From Irpex lacteus (lineage: Eukaryota; Basidiomycota; Agaricomycetes; Polyporales; Irpicaceae): a stretch of 64,000 nucleotides of DNA. The position numbers were made by a program, and so were the translations under genes. Below the pieces are notes generated by a model. It saw only the letters and a program-made list of their open reading frames with translations, had not been told where the DNA came from and did not search any database. This document shows positions 33,530 to 44,246 of the stretch, one piece after another. Each line of letters begins with the position of its first letter. Within the stretch, counting starts at the first letter, position 1. The stretch spans positions 124,001 through 188,000 of the forward strand of contig MQVO02000014.1 of NCBI GenBank assembly GCA_001986395.2. Direction: 5' to 3'.

Positions 33530-34572
33530 AACGCATTTTTCAGCATTGATGGGCCAATGAAAGGGTAGGAAGTGAGGGGGGTGGCCCACAAATATTCACT
33601 GGGGTGTATACAGTACAATGACACGTTATGACGCGCTGTGCCTGAGGAAAAACACGTTAGGAGGCTCATAGGAGAGGGCAAAGTGAATATAAATGTATTT
33701 TTCGATGAATTTCGCTTGGAGGCATCCTGAGAAGGTTCAGGACGTATTTATGAGCCCTAAAAGTGTCCAGAATATATGCTTATACCATGGAATAGATGTT
33801 ACAAGCAATAGATATGCAAGGGGATCAGTATAGAGTCCTATATAGAGCGCATTTTTTGGTACCAAGGGGAGGAGGAGAACATCCCTCACACAGTAGTACA
33901 CATTGATGCAATCATAAAACCCCCTTACAGACATATCATAGTCGTATAAATAAAGCTACTTGAGACCCTAAACTCCCCATAATACCCCATTTCATGAATA
34001 GGGAAGCAAAATGTTATATGTCTAATTCATATGTTTTCTCAGCTTGCATGATGTTCTGGTGACCCAGAAAGTTAATAGACACGAGCCATATATTATAGAA
34101 TCATGATCCTAAAGTTACTAAGCCATACCCCCACTACTACCCCTATACCAAGCTGATCAAAGCCTGGGAAAATCCAAAAATGCGAAATATATTCAATGTT
34201 CCTCAAATAACTCCTGAACCAGTGCAGCTATCGAAGTTCTGAGATTAGATTCGGAATCCTGGAGAAAATCCGGTCCAGAAAACATATTTTCATTTTTGAC
34301 ACCTGCATATGTTTGTGTCATGTGACACCATCCCAAAGGAGTAAAACGACAAAATAAGCGCCCAAGCGCACAGGAAGGCGGTGAGACCACTCCATTACCC
34401 TTTTAGGCAACCGAAGCATGTGTCTATTAGCCATTTGATGGGTCAGAGACCATTATTTTATTGATGTGGCCACTTTTCAGGCTTTTAATAAAATAGGAGC
34501 CCATCCCACCTACCCCTTTTGGTTGCTGTCTGATGGTACTACCCTATATGGTGCTCACATTCAAACTCAGCT
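33530..34572 (-). repeat. right arm of the fold-back element
   Basis: Inverse copy of the left arm. The spacer 33146-33529 is unique, AT-rich and without a coding frame. Confidence 0.88.
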
Positions 34573-34576
34573 ATTC

Positions 34577-36925
34577 CTACTGTTCCCCTACGAGAATATA
34601 GCCGTCCTGGTGCAACAGACCAGTCTGTAAGTTAAGGCTGTCATGATGCATAAGGCCTCGCACCACGGCTCCTGGTCCTTCGTCGAAAACAACATCTCTA
34701 GACTCGTAGATGCGCCCAGATTTCCTGTCGAGAATGTAGTATGACTGCTTGTTCTCGACGTAGCCTAGGAAAACCCCTTCCAGAGATTTAGGATCGAGCT
34801 TGCGACGCTTCTCATCTGGAATGTGAATGTGGGCCTTGCATCCGAAGATGCGAAGGTGGGAGACAGACGGCTTGTTGCCAGTGTACGCCTCGTGAGGAGT
34901 TTGATGGATGAGGGTGCGAGTAGGAAGGAGGTTGAGGATGTGAGCAGTGTAGAGAACTGCGTACCCCCAGAACTTCTTAGGAAGTTTTGCCTCGTTGAGG
35001 AGAGAGCGGGCCATCTCGACGATCGTGCGGACCATACGCTCAGCCTTGCCATTCTGCTGCGGCGTGTAGGTGTTAGTCTTCTCATGGTGAATACCCTTCT
35101 GGCGTAGCCAAGCCTCGAACTCCATGGATCCATACTCGCCTCCACCGTCACTGCGAAAGAACTCGCCACGTTGTCCAGTTCGTACCTCAGAACGAGCATA
35201 GAAGTCCTTGGTGCATTGCGCGGACTCGCTCTTGTGTTTCATGAGGGTGACAGAGACGTGGTGGGAGGCTTCGTCGAGGTGAAGGACGAAATAGCGATGG
35301 CCGTGAGGAGTAGACGTCTCCATGGGACCGCAGACGTCAGAGAAGACGCGCTGCAACACCCTCGTGCTCTTTGAGTCAGCCTCCTTGGGGATAGGAAGAC
35401 GTGACTGTTTGCCCTCTAGGCAGGGAACACAGACATCGCGATGACGAGAGGTGTCACCGACGATATCCATGCCCTCGACCATACCTTCACGCACCATCTT
35501 GAGGACGTAGTCCACGTTGACGTGGCCAAGTCGACGGTGCCAGGTGGTGAGGTCTGCCTTGGAGATAGGCGCAGCGTGAGCTTTGAGAGCGAAGGCGGAA
35601 GTGGAGGAATGGAGAGGCAAGTCGCCCACTGAAGCGACGTAGGCACGAGGAGGAGTGATGGGCGTAGAGTCGAGGACGTAGAGACCGTGTGAGCGAGGAG
35701 CGAAACCGACGAGTTTGCTGCCTGAGCTGAGGATACGGCAAGAGTTGTCCTTGAATTCGACGTTGAAGCCCTTCTTCGTGAGGTGAGAGACGGAGAGAAG
35801 GTTGCCGTTGAGGTCTGGAACGTAGTAGACGTCGGAGAAGATGGAGGGAGCGGTGGTACCGTTAACGCGAAGGTTGGCGCCGACACGTCCAACACCGACG
35901 GCGGTGATAGCACGTTCATCGCCTAGCCAGACTTGGATGGGGGTGGCGAGAGGCTGGTAGTTAGCAAACCAGCGTCGCTGCGAGGTCATATGGATGGAGG
36001 CACCGGAGTCGACGATCCACTTGGAAGAGATGTCGAGATGAGAGCCACCGCTAGCCATGAAGATACGGAACGGGTGGTCGTCATCGGAGGCGTCAGCGTC
36101 GGCAGCGGCGACCTTTGCATGCTCGCCTTCCTTCGTCTTAGCCTTCTTTGCCTTCTCCTGGTCAGCCTTCATCTTCCTGCAATCGTCGGTGACGTGCCCG
36201 AGCTTCTTGCAGTACAAGCACCGCACGTCGAGCTTCTCCTTCTTCTTCTTGTCCTTCAGATTCCCCTTGCCTTTGCCGGACCGAGCGACGAGAGCGACCT
36301 GAGAAGGATCGCGGCGCATTTTCTCCTCCATGAGGATAGCGCTGATGACGGCTTCGGTGGAAGGTTTGTCGGTGGACGACATGAGGATGGTGGAGAGGAC
36401 GGAATAGGAAGCGGGGAGAGACATGATCATGGCGGAGGCGATGACGGCGTCGTCGAGAGGTTGACCGAGGGAGGAAAGAATGTAGCCCTTCTGGTGCATA
36501 GCGTTGAGCTGTGGTTCGAGGGGGGAGTCGTCCGAAAACGTGCCGCGGAAGAGGTCGGTGAGGAGCAGAACGATAGTCTGCTTACCTGTGCCCTCGTACC
36601 GTACATGCAGCTTCTCCCAGGCCTCCTTAGCAGTAGTGCAGTAGAGAACACCGTTGAGCGGCTCGTCCCTGAGCGTGAGCAAGATCTGCGCGCGAGCTTC
36701 TTTCGCGAGGCGCCCGTGTTCTGCAACAGCGACGGCGTCGTTTGGGTCAGAAGGCGCAGCAGTCCCGGTGACGTGGTCCATGAGACCGCGGAGCTCGAGA
36801 ACCATGGTGATGCGCGCTTTCCACGTCTGGAAGTTCGAACCGTCGTCCTCTAATGCTGGGATGTCGAGAAGACGGTTGGAACCAGATGGAGCGCCTTGGT
36901 TGCGAGCCGGGTAGATGGTCGTCAT
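34577..36925 (-). CDS. gag: copia Gag-protease-integrase, 5' part of interrupted gag-pol
   Basis: Starts MTTIYPARNQGAPSGSNRLL. Gag (UBN2 type) is followed by a CCHC knuckle CLYCKKLGHVTDDC, and the aspartic protease site WIVDSGASIHMTS. The GAG-pre-integrase segment is TTWHRRLGHVNVDYVLKMV with CVPCLEGKQSRLP. The integrase core has VFSDVCGPMETSTPHGHRYF, FFRSDGGGEYGSMEFE and HHEKTNTYTPQQNGKAERM, so the D-D-E residues are present. It continues to SRDVVFDEGPG. The last 30 or so residues, up to the stop at 34577, are encoded by the fold-back element's terminal repeat and are not copia sequence. No internal stops elsewhere. Confidence 0.95.
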   Translation of the reverse strand: MTTIYPARNQGAPSGSNRLLDIPALEDDGSNFQTWKARITMVLELRGLMDHVTGTAAPSDPNDAVAVAEHGRLAKEARAQILLTLRDEPLNGVLYCTTAKEAWEKLHVRYEGTGKQTIVLLLTDLFRGTFSDDSPLEPQLNAMHQKGYILSSLGQPLDDAVIASAMIMSLPASYSVLSTILMSSTDKPSTEAVISAILMEEKMRRDPSQVALVARSGKGKGNLKDKKKKEKLDVRCLYCKKLGHVTDDCRKMKADQEKAKKAKTKEGEHAKVAAADADASDDDHPFRIFMASGGSHLDISSKWIVDSGASIHMTSQRRWFANYQPLATPIQVWLGDERAITAVGVGRVGANLRVNGTTAPSIFSDVYYVPDLNGNLLSVSHLTKKGFNVEFKDNSCRILSSGSKLVGFAPRSHGLYVLDSTPITPPRAYVASVGDLPLHSSTSAFALKAHAAPISKADLTTWHRRLGHVNVDYVLKMVREGMVEGMDIVGDTSRHRDVCVPCLEGKQSRLPIPKEADSKSTRVLQRVFSDVCGPMETSTPHGHRYFVLHLDEASHHVSVTLMKHKSESAQCTKDFYARSEVRTGQRGEFFRSDGGGEYGSMEFEAWLRQKGIHHEKTNTYTPQQNGKAERMVRTIVEMARSLLNEAKLPKKFWGYAVLYTAHILNLLPTRTLIHQTPHEAYTGNKPSVSHLRIFGCKAHIHIPDEKRRKLDPKSLEGVFLGYVENKQSYYILDRKSGRIYESRDVVFDEGPGAVVRGLMHHDSLNLQTGLLHQDGYILVGEQ

Positions 36926-36988
36926 AGCGGGAATAGAACGAGGAGGGATTCGTGTACTTGATTAGAAGCGGATACCGGAAGTGATTAG

Positions 36989-37006
36989 AGCGCGGGGCTC
37001 ATAACC
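36989..37006 (-). other. copia primer-binding site, tRNA-iMet half-molecule type
   Basis: The plus strand here reads AGCGCGGGGCTCATAACC, directly touching the right LTR. That is the 5' arm of an initiator-tRNA-Met anticodon stem-loop (CAT anticodon within CTCATAACC). The minus-strand PBS would pair with a tRNA fragment ending in the anticodon arm, as known for Drosophila copia, rather than with the tRNA 3' end. Confidence 0.7.
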
Positions 37007-37394
37007 TTTTGTGGGGTTACGAGCGGCACCGTCTGTAAAGTACGCGGAAAGCGAAGCTAAACTCAGAACCTCGAACGATAGCGAGAGAACTAATAAATTG
37101 ACGTATACGGACCTGTAAAGTACGCGGAAAGCGAAGCTAAACTACGTTACATGAGTCCTATTGTATACAAGCATGAAAAAGTATAAAACGGCGTACCTCA
37201 GAACCTCGAACGATAGCGAGAGAACTGAGGTCGTCGACACGACGCGCGGCGCTCGATGTGCGACGCGCTTAGGTAAGCAAAACTGTATAGGAACGCCACA
37301 AAGGCGATTGCCTGAATAAGAAAGGAAGCGCTCACGCGCGAAACGAAATAATAATGTCCATGCCCGATGAACGTCGAGAAATCGAATTACAACA
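37007..37394 (-). repeat. copia 5' LTR (right)
   Basis: 388 bp, one base different from the left LTR. On the plus strand (antisense to the element) it carries TATAAAA at 37182-37188 and an ATG at 37354 that opens into the F-box-like gene. Confidence 0.95.
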
Positions 37395-38858
37395 TGAACA
37401 CCAATCCCCACCAGGATGCTCTGATGAACAGGATAACGTCTCTCTCGCTAAAGCTGCTTTTAACGCCACGACCAGCGACACCAGAGAACGCATCCGGCTT
37501 CCAAACGAAATCTTGCACCTCATCATCGCGAAATGCGACAAGTTTCATGAGTACAAGTCCCGCGAACGAGCGTTGCGAGCCTGTTCATTAGCGTCTTGGC
37601 AATTACGCGAAATCGTGCTCCCGTACTTGTTCGCCGCAATCAGGGTGATCACACCGCTTTGGAAGAAAACGAAACCAATGTCAAAGTACATAAAGTTTAT
37701 GGAGGCGACCCCTTGGATTGCTCGCCACGTACGGCAGGTCATGATCTCGATGGTCACAGTGGTGATCGCGGAGCTGGCCGCCCTCTTGAACCATCTTCCT
37801 TCTCTCGAATACGTCGGACTTTGGCCAACTGGCATTGTGCCCAGCGACGAACCAGTCAGCACACCCCACCCCAGAATCACCAGCTGCCCTCGAGTCCTGC
37901 TTGATATTTCTCACCTGGGCGATATGGAGCCCATCATTGTGTTTCTTCTATGCGCAGAAATTTTCAAGCTATTTACAGAAGTAAAGACCCTCGAAATACG
38001 CGACGGTCATGCCATGGGAAGGGATCGGACTCCCATGGACAACAGCCAAACACAAGAGATGGTAGAGAACGCTGAAACACTCGGAGAGAACTGGAGGCTT
38101 GAGGGTGCGGTACTGGGTTGGGGAACAACGCCTTTTCTCACCACGCTTCTTGGAGTCGGCGCTCTATCTCATCTCGACTTTCTCGACTGCATTATCCTGA
38201 GCAGCGATTTGGATCCGCTCGGCGAGGTGCTGCGCACCATAGGCTCAACTTTGTCATCGCTTCACATCAAGGCAGTCATTGGCCCCCAAGTGCTTCGGAC
38301 AAATGATACAGGTACTGATAGCTTTCCTCACACTTATTATGATCAGTGACTCAAATCTACCATATAGAAACCTTTCTTCGTGGCCTTGCTTGCACGAGCT
38401 TGGAGCGTTTCAGTCTCACCTTCAACCGGCCCGACGTTACCATCGAACAGTCAACATTACCCGGACATTGCCTCGTCCTAGGGAGCGACTTATGGACGTT
38501 TGCGACTCTCCTGCTCTCAGCCCTACCCGCGCACCGTCTAAACTCCTTCAGCATGAGGATCACGAATTACTGCGTAGACATGACGATGAACGAAGACATG
38601 CACTCTGACCCCTTCTCATGGCCCGCCATGCGCGAGGCCTTGTGTCGCTTCACCCACATTCGTTCTATCGAGATTCAGGCAGAAGCTTTGCTTTACGCCC
38701 TGAACAGTTGCATCGCGTATGAGCTGCGTCAGTTCAAAGGTATCCTGGAGATCAAGGGGCCCATGCGGAAGTCGACGCTCTGCAAGCATGTGGATTGTCA
38801 GCAATATGCGGAAAAAACAAACGAGAAGCTTCCTTCTTCCCAAACTGGTACAGACTAA
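37354..38858 (+). CDS. F-box-like protein, copy 2, with LTR-derived N-terminus
   Basis: The frame opens in the copia LTR (MSMPDERREIELQH) and runs without a break into the native gene at 37395 (EHQSPPGCSDEQDNV). The F-box-like part is IRLPNEILHLIIAKCDKF, then RALRACSLASWQLREIVLPY. LRR-like sequence follows, close to copy 1: ATPWIARHVRQ, VIAELAALLNHLPSLEYV. Intron 38312-38367 joins NDT to ETFLRGLACTSLERFSLTF, and the protein ends near CIAYELRQFKGILEIKG with stop at 38856. Native exon 1 is stranded at 29399. The original protein would start M-DEHQSPPG, so only the first two residues were replaced by 14 LTR-encoded ones. Whether the chimera is expressed is unknown. Confidence 0.8.
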
Positions 38859-39166
38859 GTACTTCACTACGCTGTTTGAGGTCATTTTGTTGGATATGCT
38901 TATATATTGCTCACGAATATGCTGCGAGTTTAGGTTCGAATCCTTCCTCTTGCAATCATCTGTACAGTATAGCAAGCTTCGGTACTTCGTCTCTGTAGCT
39001 AGCTTATTTTTTGGTCCTGAGATGTACATCGCTGTGTATCTTGTCTCCCACGATGATCCGTACGCGCTCTTCCTTGTCTTGTGAGTGTGTATTCAATTTA
39101 CTCGCAAAATAGCACTATGATCGTATTTATACATCCGTTTGTACAACGCCTGTCGTTTTACTAGCA
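38859..39166. other. convergent intergenic region
   Basis: 308 bp of 3' flanks between the F-box-like gene (+) and aminopeptidase P (-). AT-rich; nothing else seen. Confidence 0.5.
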
Positions 39167-42100
39167 TCATAGCGGCGACGTCTCTCGTTCTAGCCACTTC
39201 AGCGCCTTCTCGTCATTCTTCAACAGTGGTGAAACCTTGTCAAAGACTTCCTTGTGGTAGTCATCGACCCATTGCTTCTCCCTCAGCGACAGCAACGACA
39301 CGTCGATCAAATTCTTATGGATCGGGCACTGGTAACGTTGTCCAATCAGTCATGATACATGGGGCAAGGATAGAATGTAGAGGTAACGTACCATTGTAAC
39401 GCGCTCGAACCCTAGGTATCCCTTCTCACCAAAGTTGTTGCGCGTCTGAACTTCTTTGACTACGACAACGTCCTCGATACGGATACCGAATCGCCCATCA
39501 GCATAATATCCAGGTTCTAGGAAGCGTTTAGGAGTCTACATGGCACGTCGTAAGACCAAAAGGCTTACCGTTGGAGACTGTCATGCCGGCCTTGAGGGGC
39601 GTACTGTTGTAAGCTGTAAAGAAAACTATGAGGCGATTGCCCAGGGCAAGAACTTCACAATTCCTACCTATACGTATGCCGATTCCTTGTGGACCTATTT
39701 TACGAGTGTTAAAGGTCAGCTGCTCCAAGTTGATCCATGCCTATCATACCTTCGTGAACGTTGAGATAGTGCCCTGCCATGATATATCAGTATACGCTTG
39801 CTTTAGAATTTGTTTCTCGAACGTACCGACACCGTGGCCTGTCCCGTGTCTATGGAGGCACTGAGCAAGGTTTCGCAGCGTCCAAACCTTTTTACATACC
39901 TATAATCTATATTCAACCGTTAAATCCGCCGTCAACCCCAAAAAGAGAGATAAAGAACTCACCAAGCCCGTCCTCCCAGAGTGGTTTTCTAGCCCACGAA
40001 TCACTAGTATGGTCACTGAATTATTTTCCATATAATCAAGCGTGATCAATATTTCACACACATAATGTATCCTGCCGTCATATTCATTAAGCGAGAGGCC
40101 ATGTCGCGGTATGATTCTGCAACGTACCTGTAGTTCCGTTCGGGAAGATAGCCGTGTCAATGGCAATATGCCCTTGCAATACACGCGTAAATGCGCGCTT
40201 TTCTTCATCCGTGGGTGTACCGAAGTGCTATCCCGTGTCTCTCTCAGAAAATATGATACCAACAGTGCATATCATGATCGCCTACCCATGTTCTCGTAAC
40301 ATCCGTAGTGCCATCGAAGTATTGCGCTTTGAAGGAGTGAGAGGGAAGTAGGTCCGCAATAGTGACGAGACATACCTCCGGAATCACACAGATATACCTG
40401 ATCCTTCTTGACGATCGCAGAGTTCACTGGATCGGGACTGTAGTGGATTATCGCTGCGTATATGCGGGATTAGACATTGATTTACAGGATCGAGGGTACT
40501 ACTCACCGCCATTCGGACCAGTAGCAGAGATAGTCGTGAATGACAGTCCTCTATAGAGGTCCCCTTCGCTAAAGGGAGCTGTCAGTATTAACATATAAAC
40601 AAACGTGCATGATATACGTACGACCGGTACTTCTCGAGCTGATCTGCGACCTGGCTCTCGGTCAACTGGGCACCTTCGTTCAACTTCTCCTCGAGCCACG
40701 CAAAGTAGCGGACAAGAGCAGTACCGTCTCGTATATGACTTTGTCTGAAGCCTACACATACGCAAAAGATCCTATCAAATCTCCCAGCGCAGTGTCGATA
40801 GTCCAGGCAAACTGACCTTCCACCTCGGTAGGATTTTTTATGCTCTTGAACTCAGCGACCGGGGACCTAGATATCACGACAGAATCCTTCATGATCCGCG
40901 GATTGATCTACAGTCAGCACGAGTCTCACAGTAAAACGTAAAGCGCGTGAGATACGCAGACTAAGACATACGTGTCCTATAGCTTCGGCAATGGCGAGGT
41001 TCGTTTTGTCGCCTATGAGTACTTGCTACATAGGCAGCAAATATGTGAGCACTATACAGGCTGCCAGAAATTTATGTGAGCTCACAGCATTCTTGCTTAA
41101 GTTGAGTTCGGCGCCTAATCCTCGCAAGTGTGTAAAGAATTCGGCGTATGACTTGATTGTGACGTCGTCTCCTAGATGCTTGCGCACATTATCGGACACC
41201 TGCTCAGGTTTGACGAAGAGAAAGGCGGATGATTGAGATACGACGGCATAAGCGAAGAATACTGGGTTGTAGGCGATATCTGATCCACGCAAGTTGAACA
41301 GCCAAGCTATTTCGTCGAGCATAGCGACGACTATCGCTTTGTGGTTCTTCTTCTTCAGTTCATCTTGTAACCGTGCAATCTTCTCGCTGTGTGGCTCTCC
41401 TACGATAGCATTAGTATCACATTTTCATAGAGAAAATGAAGACAAACCAGAAAACTTGATGTCAAGAGGAATGATCTCGTTGGAAGTTCGCGGGGGCCGG
41501 CCTTCCCACACTTGATCAACGAGATTCTCACTCAGCGAGACCAGGTATGATTCCTTGGGCTTCAGGGTTTTCTGTAGATTTTCTGCATCCTCTGCAGTTA
41601 TAAGAGTGGGATCGATACCTATACGGCTGTGATCGTCTAGATTCTGACGAACAAGATACCTCAGTCAGGGTCCATGGCCCATAGAGGATCATGTACCTTG
41701 GAGAGAAACTCTTGCCACGTGGGAACGTCTGGGGTAGGTCATAAGTAAGAACGCCATATGTTCTAACAGAGAGTCTATTCTCACCAGGTAAGCCCTGTTT
41801 CTGGAGCGTCCAATTACTGGAAACATAGTTAGCATGAGTCGAATTGGATGGCATTAACTCACCTGTCTAACTCCTGCTCAGCCTGCAAGAAGTATCGACC
41901 GTCTGTGAAAAGGAACGCATCCGTGAGAGTAACAATCGCAGTTCCTTTGCAAAACGAATTTAATTCTCAGCATGCTTTTGAACTCTCATACGACTTACCC
42001 GCAGAACCCGTGAACCCAGAGATGTACGCCCGGCGCTCATCGCACTCAGCGATGTATTCGCTGGCATCTACAACATTGAGACGCGTCAACTATTGTCAAA

Positions 42101-42332
42101 CTTCTTGAAAGCAAAATATACACTGACGTTGATCTTCGCTCGGTACAACATACGCGGTCACGTCGTTCTTAGGCTTCCTCATTAACTCGCGCAGAGCCTG
42201 GAGGCGCGCGGTGGTATTCACTGTCATCGCCGTTGTAGTCGAGTAGGTTGAACCTGAGAGCGTCCTCAACGACGGTGGTGGTCGATGCGTGAGATAGGGC
42301 AATCTGACTGCGAGCCGGATGCGGCTCAGCAT
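39167..42332 (-). CDS. ampp: Xaa-Pro aminopeptidase (aminopeptidase P, M24B)
   Basis: Dimetal peptidase that removes an N-terminal residue before proline. Many small exons. N-terminal creatinase-like domains: [92 protein letters not shown]. Metal site: [17 protein letters not shown] (two Asp), [10 protein letters not shown] (His), NVHEGPQGI (Glu) and [13 protein letters not shown] (Glu). The C-terminal helix region ends with [13 protein letters not shown] and [11 protein letters not shown]. From the ATG at 42332 the first 35 residues ([20 protein letters not shown] and on) form an Arg/Ser/Thr-rich leader, while an internal in-frame ATG at 42227 ([10 protein letters not shown]) is where cytosolic enzymes start. 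Exon limits were read from motif continuity. Confidence 0.92.
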
Positions 42333-42678
42333 GTCAGTGCGACACGGATGAGCAGATCCCGTGAGCCACATGGCGGTCTTCCGTCATGCAATCGCGATAG
42401 GCGTCTAATGGCCAACGATCATTGAGAGTCGCCACAAGTTTGGTCAATTTCGGCCACCATGTTCAGCATTATAACGGGATGGGCTTGATAAAATGCACGG
42501 ATAGGTGTGTCTCATTCCTCGTACAACGTACACTCATAACAATCTTAAAAGGAATTGGCTAAACGAAAATCGCTGGTCCCGAATCTAGCAACTCTTGACC
42601 CAAATCCCGATAGTAAGTATGTAATGAATACGCTCGTAACACTCAAACCTCCAGAAAGCCCAGTCGCTTGAGAGCGAT
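42333..42678. promoter_or_regulatory. upstream region of aminopeptidase P
   Basis: About 350 bp from the aminopeptidase start to the hydrolase stop. No clear TATA. It must contain the transcription starts that decide between long and short aminopeptidase forms. Confidence 0.4.
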
Positions 42679-43897
42679 CTACGCTAAATGTTTCATTAAC
42701 ACGGAGGTGAATCTCTCTGGTTCGTCCCAGTGCATCTGTGTTGTCAGAAGACGGTAAGTCAATTCGCCATGCAGATAGCGACACATTTCTCACAAAGTGG
42801 TTGGCATTCTCCATTCTTACAAATTCCACTCTCATCATATCCGAAGTCCACGAGGCTACGCGGTCTTCCAAACACTTGGCACCCCAGAGCATCCCCCATG
42901 AGCCGGAATCAACCCAGAAGACCTTGACATCCACGTCTAGCCATATAGCCTCGGGTTGGAAGTATGCACGAGACAAGTTCTCTTGAACAGCTGGCAAGGC
43001 ACGTGCGAACAATGCCCATATCTCGAACGCACGACGATCGACTACCTCGTCGAAATCTTGACGAGACATCTGCTTGAGCGTGGCCTCCTTCGTATCCGTA
43101 CGCCCCAAGAGATATGGGATAGAAACGTCCTGGAGAGACTCTACTGGTGTTTGGTATGCGCTCGCGTAGTACATGAACACCGCAAAACGCTCTTCAGGTG
43201 ATATGTCTAGCGCCTTGAAGGGCGATAAAGGGAAGTCAGGAGGTGGAGGAGTGCCGTAAGCTGACAAGGCGCAATCTAGGTTTATTCAGATTAATCGTCG
43301 CTGCCATCGATATCTAGGGATTGCTAATAGCTCACCATATGAAACGACTGTACGCAGATACTTCCCCAGGTGTGTACGAAGGTCTTCAGAGAGCTCCTGT
43401 GCGTGCGCGAGAAACGATAGGAGGGTTAAACATCCCTGTGACCAAGCCACGATGGCTAGACCACCAATACGTTTGCCATCGTGTTGCGAAATCTTTGGGA
43501 TGTTGTGGGTCTGGATGAAGCGGGACAGAAAAATGGCGAGTTGGTGTCCCAGTTTCGTGATCACAGCAGCCTGTGAATCCTTCACACCACTCCGTAGAGC
43601 TTCCACGTCTTCTGGAAGAAAGCTTGAAGAGCCTGCGTATCCGCGAGAGCTGACCACCACGAATCGGGCGTGATATGTCGTGGCTAGTGGCAGAACTCGT
43701 TTGAATATTTCTACGAGCCATAGATAAACAATAAGAAGGTACGTTCATCAAGGAGAATATGATATCTTACTTCCGTTGATCCCAAGGCCGTGTAAAAACA
43801 CGACGGTCAAGTAGTCGTCCGAATGAACAGAAGGAGGGCCTGTGTCTTCGTAGTGTAGTGAGCTCCCATCACCATCGTCGACGGTGATCGCAGGCAT
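42679..43897 (-). CDS. alpha/beta hydrolase
   Basis: Alpha/beta-hydrolase fold enzyme of unknown substrate. It starts MPAITVDDGDGSSLHYEDTG, then LTVVFLHGLGING (oxyanion loop), ARFVVVSSRGYAGSS, and the nucleophile elbow LAIVAWSQGCLTLLSFLA (Ser in WSQG). A cap-like region contains YLLGRTDTKEATLKQMSRQD. The acid is in DVKVFWVDSGSWGMLW. The C-terminal His exon is reached only after intron 42736-42793: ENANHF joins MHWDEPERFTSVLMKHLA with stop at 42679-42681. The longer open frame to 42545 is intron read-through and should not be used as the protein end. All three catalytic residues are in their usual order. Confidence 0.88.
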
Positions 43898-44246
43898 CCT
43901 GCTGGTCAGACTTCCACGGTATAGAACTGGGTGTGCCCGAGAGGTGGATAGAATTGGACTGAACAGATTAAGTTTGGTTTATAGTTTAGTGGTTGAATGA
44001 GCCACAAATCCCGAACACTCCGGCTAACGCCAATGAAATAAGCAGGATCTACTCATCCTTTGTCTACCATTTAAATCCGAGATATAAATACGTCTATCTG
44101 CACATGTGGTCGCAATTAGTCCATGTGTGACGCATCATTCTAGAGGATAGACCTTACTAGTATGTACGCCTGTCCAGCTGAAATTTATCCATGGCTGCCA
44201 TACCTCACTGAACGGCGAGGGTGTTTCACAGGCTTGGGTGCTAAGT
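43898..44246. other. intergenic region
   Basis: 349 bp with the hydrolase promoter and the 3' flank of the large minus-strand gene. Nothing else seen. Confidence 0.45.

Larger units (their letters stand above)
32003..34670. mobile_element. nested 2.67-kb fold-back DNA element, non-autonomous
   Basis: Two nearly identical inverted arms (about 32100-33145 and 33530-34572) enclose a spacer of about 380 bp. Looser inverted similarity continues outward to ATGCATCAT on both sides. The sequence CCTGGTCC is present on both flanks (31995-32002 and 34671-34678), an 8-bp target duplication. Removing the insert and one copy joins DEGPG to SPSDH in a single gag-pol frame. No transposase is encoded; two mirror-image 65-codon frames per arm are just the repeat read twice. 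Eight-bp duplications are typical of hAT, P and KDZ (Zisupton-like) elements; the family is not decided. Confidence 0.85.
29457..37394 (-). mobile_element. Ty1/copia LTR retrotransposon, complete but nested-interrupted
   Basis: LTRs at 29457-29844 and 37007-37394 are both 388 bp and differ only at 29745 (A) versus 37295 (G). TGAAC flanks both ends (29452-29456 and 37395-37399) as a 5-bp target duplication. Coding direction is minus. Domain order gag, zinc knuckle, protease, integrase, reverse transcriptase, RNase H is that of copia. A primer-binding site touches the 5' (right) LTR. The low LTR divergence means a recent insertion. It landed in exon 2 of an F-box-like gene, and its gag-pol was afterwards broken by a fold-back element at 32003-34670. 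Confidence 0.96.

Noticed and set aside
34577..34670. Apparent C-terminus of Gag-integrase (MHHDSLNLQTGLLHQDG...)
   Set aside because: Encoded by the terminal repeat of the nested element, not by copia.
35933..36853. 306-codon plus-strand ORF over copia gag-integrase
   Set aside because: Antisense shadow of the gag-protease-integrase frame.
42545..42678. Longer C-terminus of the alpha/beta hydrolase
   Set aside because: Intron read-through; splicing at 42793/42735 restores the canonical His-containing end and an earlier stop.
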